The translations under genes and the position numbers were made by a program. A DNA stretch of 11,922 nucleotides from Acidimicrobiaceae bacterium (GTDB lineage: Bacteria > Actinomycetota > Acidimicrobiia > Acidimicrobiales > RAAP-2), in the NCBI GenBank assembly GCA_003164275.1, contig PLSY01000299.1, forward strand, positions 1-11,922, read 5' to 3'. Of this stretch, positions 8,401 to 11,922 are shown piece after piece. The notes under the pieces are model-generated. The model had not been told where the DNA came from. It saw nothing but the letters and a program-made list of their open reading frames with translations, and ran no database searches. How positions within the stretch are numbered: the first letter of the stretch is position 1; the number at the start of each line of letters is the position of its first letter.

Positions 8401-9207
8401 ACTCTTCCGGCAGGAACCCACCTGTTGCTGGGAAATTCGGGCGGCTATCTAAAGATCGAGTCCGTCACAGTCAGTCCATACGATGCCGCGCCGTATGCGT
8501 CTTCATCAGCACCGGACCGTTCCGTCAACGTTCAGCAGTGGGGCCCGCAAAAGCGCACTGTTGCAGTTGGAGCAGGCAATGCCTCCTACTTGATTGTCAA
8601 ACAAAACTTCAACACGGGTTGGTCAGCCATACTCAGAGGTCAGACTCTGAAACCTGTACGCATCAATGGCTGGCAACAAGCCTGGCTTGTGCCAAAGGGA
8701 GCGGGCGGAGTGGTCACCATTGCGTTCGGACCAGACGGCGCTTACCACCTTGGCCTCTTGGTCGGAGCAGTGCTGGTGCTCCTGTTGATCGGCCTCGCAT
8801 TGTGGCCTGCTAAACGACGCGAAGAAGCTGACGCGTTGACTTCGGGACCCGACCTCTCAATGACGACCACCGTCGTCATTGCTTCCGTCACGCTCGTGAT
8901 TCTCGGCGGAGTACTGGCTCTGGCCTTTCCCGTGCTCCTTGCCGTTATGTGGTTCACTCGATCGCGCCGCTGGCTTCCGGTGCTCGCCATGCTGGCGTAC
9001 GGCGTTGCAGGCCTAGGGGTAGCGGTCCACGCTGGGTTGACTCCGGAAAGCTACCTCGGCGCATTTGGCCGACCGGCACAGATCGCCTCGATCATCGCCA
9101 TTTCCACGGTCTTCGCGTCGCTGGTGGGGGACACCGGATGGTGGAGACGACGAACGGATGTCTCGCCTGAATCGAACTCGAGTCCGCATGAACGGTCGAA
9201 CACTTGA
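5443..9207 (+). CDS. aftD: AftD-like alpha-(1->3)-arabinofuranosyltransferase (DUF3367, GT-C)
   Basis: A 1254-residue polytopic membrane protein. The N-terminal GT-C part (about 25-430) begins with one helix followed by the external acidic loop DTKLD (49-53), expected to hold the catalytic Asp, then LWDPQQAFGGVPFQAYGYLLPMGPF-type sequence (69-93) and many membrane helices; FRNVWKFQ (369-376) is another family signature. A large extracytoplasmic part (about 440-1100) includes an F5/8 type C (discoidin-like) carbohydrate-binding domain at about 716-826 (ALDQDPSTSWVAS, GQWIQVRF) and a terminal beta module with NFNTGW and NGWQQAWLVPKGAG (about 1053-1090). About four membrane helices close the protein. 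Mycobacterial AftD, about 1400 residues, adds arabinofuranose from decaprenyl-phosphoryl-arabinose to arabinan; the sugar used here is inferred. TTG 5443 has GGAA five bases upstream; ATG 5449 is an equally possible start. Confidence 0.88.
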   Translation: MQMTVAFPPELELSPEVQDAPVRRSVLGGFSALFAAICFLQAPGRIVADTKLDVAIAPLTFLSHALNLWDPQQAFGGVPFQAYGYLLPMGPFFVLGHLLDLPTWVIQRLWVAALLTIAFWGIVRLAEALRIGSPTSRVIAALAFVVAPPVSLLGSTSSYILPYALLPWVIIPLIRGARGGSPRIAASRSGIAVLLMGGINAAAVLAVLPLPFLWILTRSQGRRKGQLLSWWILAIILACTWWAVSLFLEGRYGFNLVPFTETSATTTATTSLFDVLRGNSYWVAYNQIGSTAIQSGREAVSSPVMILAGAILSGLGLFGLAHRGLRERKWLIGSFAVGIVLVGAGYPGLSGAPFSSVVQDLLSGPFSLFRNVWKFQPTVNLILALGLAHAVSTLAGPIRNRAQAMRNSTEWVRRSRLVILPVVVLALIGVSLPFLSGDFFPPGAFKQVPNYWQSTATWLGHHSGTTTALIVPGSSFGVYAWGSPLDEPMQWLAESDWAVRGIIPDSSVGNIETLDAVEKVLDGGVPSPGLAPFLAQAGVRYLVVRNDLATGAGAPPPLQVHQTLSATPGLTPVAGFGPKRVDHYGKFEVALSAVEIYKVHPAVATVAMAPVSNSIVVSGGSDALLAMDQGGLNPGNRAVLLAGDGGVPTKQQTLVVTDTNLRKGITFGAIRNNETYTLTPGTTSPLTGKPPVGWTIVPGISHQTVAGFSGAKSISASSYGSNYLFQSPSEQPAAALDQDPSTSWVASSTNNSIGQWIQVRFNESIDLSHVTLRLDVSPNTPRVTQVTITTANGSRQQRVVPSNAAQVVSTPAGPTSWLRVTFSKVLPPRRPGLLPLGAGIQELSIPGVSIQKTLVVPKDELSRFSKSTSRTPIYVFTSPAPLTTYGFAYGGDDEEPRMARVFSTTRQATYGVHGSVSPRAGASLAALLELLGGRALVAKPVHLACGKGPTLTVDGKTLQTEVTGTFGGLTGFQQMQFSVCGQYQALTLPAGTHLLLGNSGGYLKIESVTVSPYDAAPYASSSAPDRSVNVQQWGPQKRTVAVGAGNASYLIVKQNFNTGWSAILRGQTLKPVRINGWQQAWLVPKGAGGVVTIAFGPDGAYHLGLLVGAVLVLLLIGLALWPAKRREEADALTSGPDLSMTTTVVIASVTLVILGGVLALAFPVLLAVMWFTRSRRWLPVLAMLAYGVAGLGVAVHAGLTPESYLGAFGRPAQIASIIAISTVFASLVGDTGWWRRRTDVSPESNSSPHERSNT

Positions 9208-9364
9208 GACAGATGCGGAGCACTACTCAGTCAGTCAGCCACGCTATTCGTTGTTCCCACTCAGTGGTCCGTTTGACTCTAGATCGGACAAGCCACAGTC
9301 GGCGTTGACTACATAGCGCGCTTGGCGAACTCACCTAACTTCGAGGACGACCGAGCAAGGCCGA
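9208..9364. other. Convergent intergenic region
   Basis: These 157 bases lie between the stop codons of the AftD-like gene and the secreted repeat protein. They contain CCAC-TCA-GTGG (9257-9267), followed by GTCCG (9267-9271) pairing with CGGAC (9285-9289) over a 13-base loop. Neither has a T-tract, so a terminator is possible but not demonstrated. A short run of CAGT repeats lies near 9229-9240. No gene seen. Confidence 0.35.
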
Positions 9365-11389
9365 TCAGGGGGCACTGGTCATCGTTAAGAACCGAGGTTG
9401 ATACTGATGGACGTCTTGTTCGAGGCTCGCCAGGCCATCGATGTTGTCCACATTGTACGAAATGACCAGGTTGTTTTGACCCGATAGATCGGGGTGAAAA
9501 GTAGGAATGTAAGCAATTTCGCCGGCGTCATTGCTCACCTCTGGAATCGAAAAGCTTGACGTCGGCGTAGTCCATGGACCGGTTGGCGAGCACGCATACG
9601 AAAAGTCGACAGTCTTATCGTTGAAGACGCTTCCAGGAATCGATACGGCAACGTAACCATTGCCACTCCGCTGAGGTGTCACTCCGGTAAGCACCGTGCC
9701 AGTCACGATCGGCTGTGCGTTCACTTCCCCACTCACCCATTGCGTTCCATTCCAGTACTGCCAAACGGCGGTGTCGACGGACTGTCCCTCGATGGCACGG
9801 GCCACCTTCATGCCAAGAAATGTGTTGGTGGTCGAATCAATATCGGAGCCATAGATGTAGGTGAACCCGCCACTTTGGGTCGTAGCGGTTCCCCACTGTG
9901 TGTTCGAGTCCGTAGGCACAGGATCAATGAAGTTGAATGCCGGCATGCCGGTGCTCGACATCGCCAGTACGGCGATGCCGGAGACGCCTGTGAACCTGTA
10001 GAACGGACTTCCCGCCACCGGCGAAAACTCATTCACAAAGACAAGCTGGCTCCCGTTTTCAACGTACGTCGCTGACACTTGCCACATGTCGGAGGGATCG
10101 TTCGTATCAGGAATCAAGGACTGTGGATCGGTGGTGGATCCGCCGAAGTCTCCCGTGAGATTCGCTGAAGTTCCTACCAGCTCACTGTTGTGGATGAAAC
10201 CTGATACTGCCGCCGTTCCGCTCGACTGGGACGTACCGATCAGCGTGTCAGAGAAGACGAAGCTCTCGTATCCGCTCGGCAATAGTGTCGAATAGGTCGC
10301 GTCGCCTCCGATCCAACCTGGTCCAGCCTGACTGGACACGAGACTATCGAGGGAAGAGTCCGGCTCGATGGTGGGGCTCACAAGCGGTTGGCAGTTATTG
10401 CCTTCTGATCCACTCGGAACTTCAACCTGTGCGTTGGAGGAGAAGAAGCCACTGAGAGCCGACATGCCGACGATGGGCTGGTTCAAATGCATGGACCCGG
10501 TCGAGCCGTAGAACTGGGCGTCCCCGAAAGAGAACACGCCCCCGTCGGAAGCGACCAGCCAGTAGCCCTCACCGTCGGCGGTCGAGGCCATCGCCACGAT
10601 GGGCTGGTTCAAATGCATGGCCCCGGTTGAGCCATAGAACTTGGCGTCTCCGAACGAGAACACGCCCCCGTCACGAGCCACCAGCCAGTATCCATCCCCG
10701 TCGGCGGTCTGCGACATGCCGACGATGGGCTGGTTCAAATGCATGGCTCCGGTTGAGCCGTGGAACTCCGCGTTGCCGAAGGAGAAGATGCCTCCATCGG
10801 AGGCGACGAGCCAGTAGCCATTCCCATCGGTGGTCGAGGCCATGCCGACGATGGGCTGGTTCAAGTGCGTGGACCCGGTCGAGCCCTGGAACTTGGCATC
10901 GCCGAACGAGAAGATGCCGCCGTCACGAGCCACCAGCCAGTATCCGCCGCCGTCGGCAGTCGAGGCCATGCCGACGATCGGCTGGTTCAAACGCATGGCC
11001 CCGGTTGATCCGTGGAACTGCACTTTGCCGAACGAGAAGATGCCGCCGTCGGCGGCAACTAGCCAATAGCCGTTTCCGCCAACGGTCGATGCCATGCCCA
11101 CGATGGGCTGGTTCAAGCGCATTGATCCGGTCGAGCCCTGAAACTGCGCTTCGCCGAACGAGAAGATGCCTCCATCTGAGGCAACCTCCTGATAACCGGT
11201 TCCCCCGGCAAGCAATGCTGTGTCGGTGTGGACAGCCGGTGCTCGCACCGCAGTTGCGGTCGCAGGCAGGCCCATCGTCGCCACGACGACCACCAAAAGC
11301 ATGGACGCCAGTGCTCCGAAGAGGCCCCTGCGACGGGACATTGATGAGTTTTGGGCCGCGCTGAATATACGTCGCGCAGTTGCAGCCAT
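9365..11389 (-). CDS. Secreted protein: six 42-residue repeats plus DUF5005/DUF4185-like propeller
   Basis: A 674-residue protein. Residues 1-47 are a signal peptide: a basic start containing SRRRGLF (possibly Tat-type), hydrophobic LLVVVVATMGLP, and a likely cleavage after ATA at 47. Residues 65-316 are six repeats of exactly 42 residues, each built on GYWLVA-DGG-FSFG followed by F-GSTG and LNQPIVGM. Residues about 355-674 resemble the DUF5005/DUF4185 group of five-bladed-propeller, glycosidase-like domains: GWIGGDATYSTLLPSG (358-373), FSDTLIG (379-385), GFIHNSELVG (397-406), and a closing NLVISYNV and YQPRF. ATG 11389 is chosen because GAGGGG lies nine bases upstream; the internal Met17 lacks a ribosome binding site. 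It is probably exported, with no sortase motif or C-terminal anchor. Glycan binding or cleavage is plausible from the fold and the adjacent AftD gene, but catalytic residues cannot be assigned. It is convergent with the AftD-like gene, so not co-transcribed. Confidence 0.85.
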   Translation of the reverse strand: MAATARRIFSAAQNSSMSRRRGLFGALASMLLVVVVATMGLPATATAVRAPAVHTDTALLAGGTGYQEVASDGGIFSFGEAQFQGSTGSMRLNQPIVGMASTVGGNGYWLVAADGGIFSFGKVQFHGSTGAMRLNQPIVGMASTADGGGYWLVARDGGIFSFGDAKFQGSTGSTHLNQPIVGMASTTDGNGYWLVASDGGIFSFGNAEFHGSTGAMHLNQPIVGMSQTADGDGYWLVARDGGVFSFGDAKFYGSTGAMHLNQPIVAMASTADGEGYWLVASDGGVFSFGDAQFYGSTGSMHLNQPIVGMSALSGFFSSNAQVEVPSGSEGNNCQPLVSPTIEPDSSLDSLVSSQAGPGWIGGDATYSTLLPSGYESFVFSDTLIGTSQSSGTAAVSGFIHNSELVGTSANLTGDFGGSTTDPQSLIPDTNDPSDMWQVSATYVENGSQLVFVNEFSPVAGSPFYRFTGVSGIAVLAMSSTGMPAFNFIDPVPTDSNTQWGTATTQSGGFTYIYGSDIDSTTNTFLGMKVARAIEGQSVDTAVWQYWNGTQWVSGEVNAQPIVTGTVLTGVTPQRSGNGYVAVSIPGSVFNDKTVDFSYACSPTGPWTTPTSSFSIPEVSNDAGEIAYIPTFHPDLSGQNNLVISYNVDNIDGLASLEQDVHQYQPRFLTMTSAP
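10442..11197 (-). repeat. Six in-frame tandem repeats of 126 bp
   Basis: Within the secreted-protein gene, codons 65-316 consist of six tandem units of exactly 126 bases with no indels. For example, the plus-strand string CGATGGGCTGGTTCAAATGC recurs at 10471, 10597 and 10723. Units 1 and 3 share the variant GTCGAGCCCTG, units 2 and 4 share a GTTGA-CCGTGGAAC variant, and units 3 and 5 share TCACGAGCCACCAGCCAGTA, which suggests a 252-base two-unit amplification step. Confidence 0.95.
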
Positions 11390-11670
11390 TTACGAGCACC
11401 CCTCGTTGATGTTCCTCACTAACTATCGGCACCTGGGCTCGGAGCCTTGAGGTCTACTGCTGTTTCAATGACTCTGACGGTTCACTGTGCCTGGACGACG
11501 TTTCGCAAGGGGACACTTCGCAAGAACGAGAAGTCCCGTTCAGCGCACGGACCCAGTGGGGACGTCAGCAAGGTTGGAGGCCAGGTTTCTGCCATGTCCT
11601 CGGCTCACGCTGGGCACCCGTGGGTCGCCGATGCACAGAGCGGCGCCCTTTCGAACCGGAGGAGAAGCTC
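11390..11670. other. Divergent intergenic region upstream of secreted protein and short ORF
   Basis: These 281 bases should contain promoters for both divergent genes, but no convincing -35/-10 pair is visible. They contain an octamer direct repeat and an inverted repeat at 11502-11537, given as a separate entry. Reading frames across the region lack protein-like composition and supported starts. Confidence 0.35.
11502..11537. repeat. Direct octamer repeat overlapping an inverted repeat
   Basis: TTCGCAAG occurs at 11502-11509 and 11517-11524, 15 bases apart. The second copy overlaps an inverted repeat: GGG-AC-ACTTC (11510-11519) against GAAGTCCC (11530-11537), eight pairs with a two-base bulge and a 10-base loop. 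It lies about 135 bases upstream of the short ORF at 11671 and about 115 bases upstream of the secreted-protein gene. An operator is possible. Confidence 0.4.
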
Positions 11671-11877
11671 ATGACAACGACCGTGCCCACAGTGGGTAAC
11701 CGCACCTCGATCTCGACGATGCCACGAATGACCGCAGGTGTTATCCGAGAAGGGCCCAATGCGCTTCGTGTCGTTCCCTGGATCGACGACGTTGCTGACC
11801 CTCACGGGGTCCATCCCTGTTCTCGCTACGTCGAGCTCTACTGGCTCGGAGTTATTGGTCCGTCAACTAGTCATTAG
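11671..11877 (+). pseudogene. Short ORF resembling the N-terminus of a conserved actinobacterial protein (probably truncated)
   Basis: Sixty-eight residues starting at ATG 11671, with a strong ribosome binding site GGAGGAG (11658-11664) six bases upstream. After a Thr/Ser-rich start, residues 32-66 read LRVVPWIDDVADPHG, SRYVELYWLGVIGPST. From memory this matches the N-terminal part of an uncharacterised actinobacterial family (RVIPWIDPV, DPRSRYVE-FWLG-LGPS) whose members continue with LLLRHLA and a helical, probably winged-helix part to about 150-200 residues. Here the frame ends as GPSTSH-TAG exactly where the helix should begin, and none of the three forward frames in the remaining 45 bases restores the expected sequence. 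It is therefore called a truncated copy. It could instead be a genuine short protein, since the ribosome binding site is good. The function of the family is unknown to me. Confidence 0.5.
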
Positions 11878-11922
11878 GAGCCAGTAGCCGACAGGTCACT
11901 CGCCCGCCCATATCCGGCGTTA
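11878..11922. other. Window end, no feature seen
   Basis: Forty-five bases after the short ORF's stop codon. No hairpin, start codon with a ribosome binding site, or continuation of the truncated protein is apparent. Confidence 0.3.

Noticed and set aside
10442..11197. Regular repeats as a CRISPR array
   Set aside because: The period of 126 bases is in frame within a coding sequence, the units are contiguous, and there are no unique spacers or cas genes.
10627..11364. A 245-residue open frame on the plus strand opposite the repeat region
   Set aside because: It is antisense to the repeat array, extremely rich in Arg and Ser, and kept open only by the 126-base periodicity of the opposite gene. 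There is no ribosome binding site or domain.
11390..11670. A riboswitch in the leader of the short ORF
   Set aside because: I checked by eye for c-di-GMP, c-di-AMP and cobalamin riboswitch signature sequences and found none in convincing arrangement.

Overview
The window looks like a chromosomal piece of a moderately GC-rich actinobacterium. Three things suggest this: a very large AftD-type arabinofuranosyltransferase, a methyltransferase and a GT4 glycosyltransferase of types I associate with actinobacterial cell-wall loci, and a secreted protein carrying GYWLVASDGGIFSFG-type repeats. Those repeats are, from memory, especially common in Acidimicrobiia, so that class is my best guess. It is an inference; no rRNA or marker gene is present.

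Layout. Positions 1-575 (minus strand, cut by the window edge) encode an N-terminal rhodanese fused to a ThiF/MoeB-type adenylyltransferase. Divergent from it, 767-1366 encodes a small FMN nitroreductase-family protein. It converges on a tight three-gene minus-strand operon read from 4391 down to 1427: a GT2 glycosyltransferase with an extra C-terminal domain, a SAM methyltransferase and a GT4 glycosyltransferase, with gaps of only 2 and 5 bases. Divergent from that operon are a second SAM methyltransferase (4587-5210) and the 1254-residue AftD-like membrane glycosyltransferase (5443-9207). Convergent with AftD is a minus-strand gene (9365-11389) for a secreted protein: signal peptide, six exact-length 42-residue repeats, then a DUF5005/DUF4185-like propeller domain. 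At the right end, 11671-11877 is a short ORF with a strong ribosome binding site that looks like the N-terminal stub of a larger conserved actinobacterial protein.

How the genes may work together. The region 1427-9207 reads as a cell-envelope polysaccharide module. The GT2 and GT4 enzymes are likely cytoplasmic and could make or extend lipid-linked sugars, the methyltransferases could modify sugar or lipid intermediates, and AftD would transfer a sugar from a polyprenyl-phosphate donor on the outer face of the membrane. The adjoining secreted repeat/propeller protein could bind or process the surface glycan, but only its position suggests this. No mobile element, tRNA, rRNA or CRISPR array was seen. 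Non-coding stretches are all shorter than 300 bases and contain several inverted repeats but no convincing canonical rho-independent terminator.
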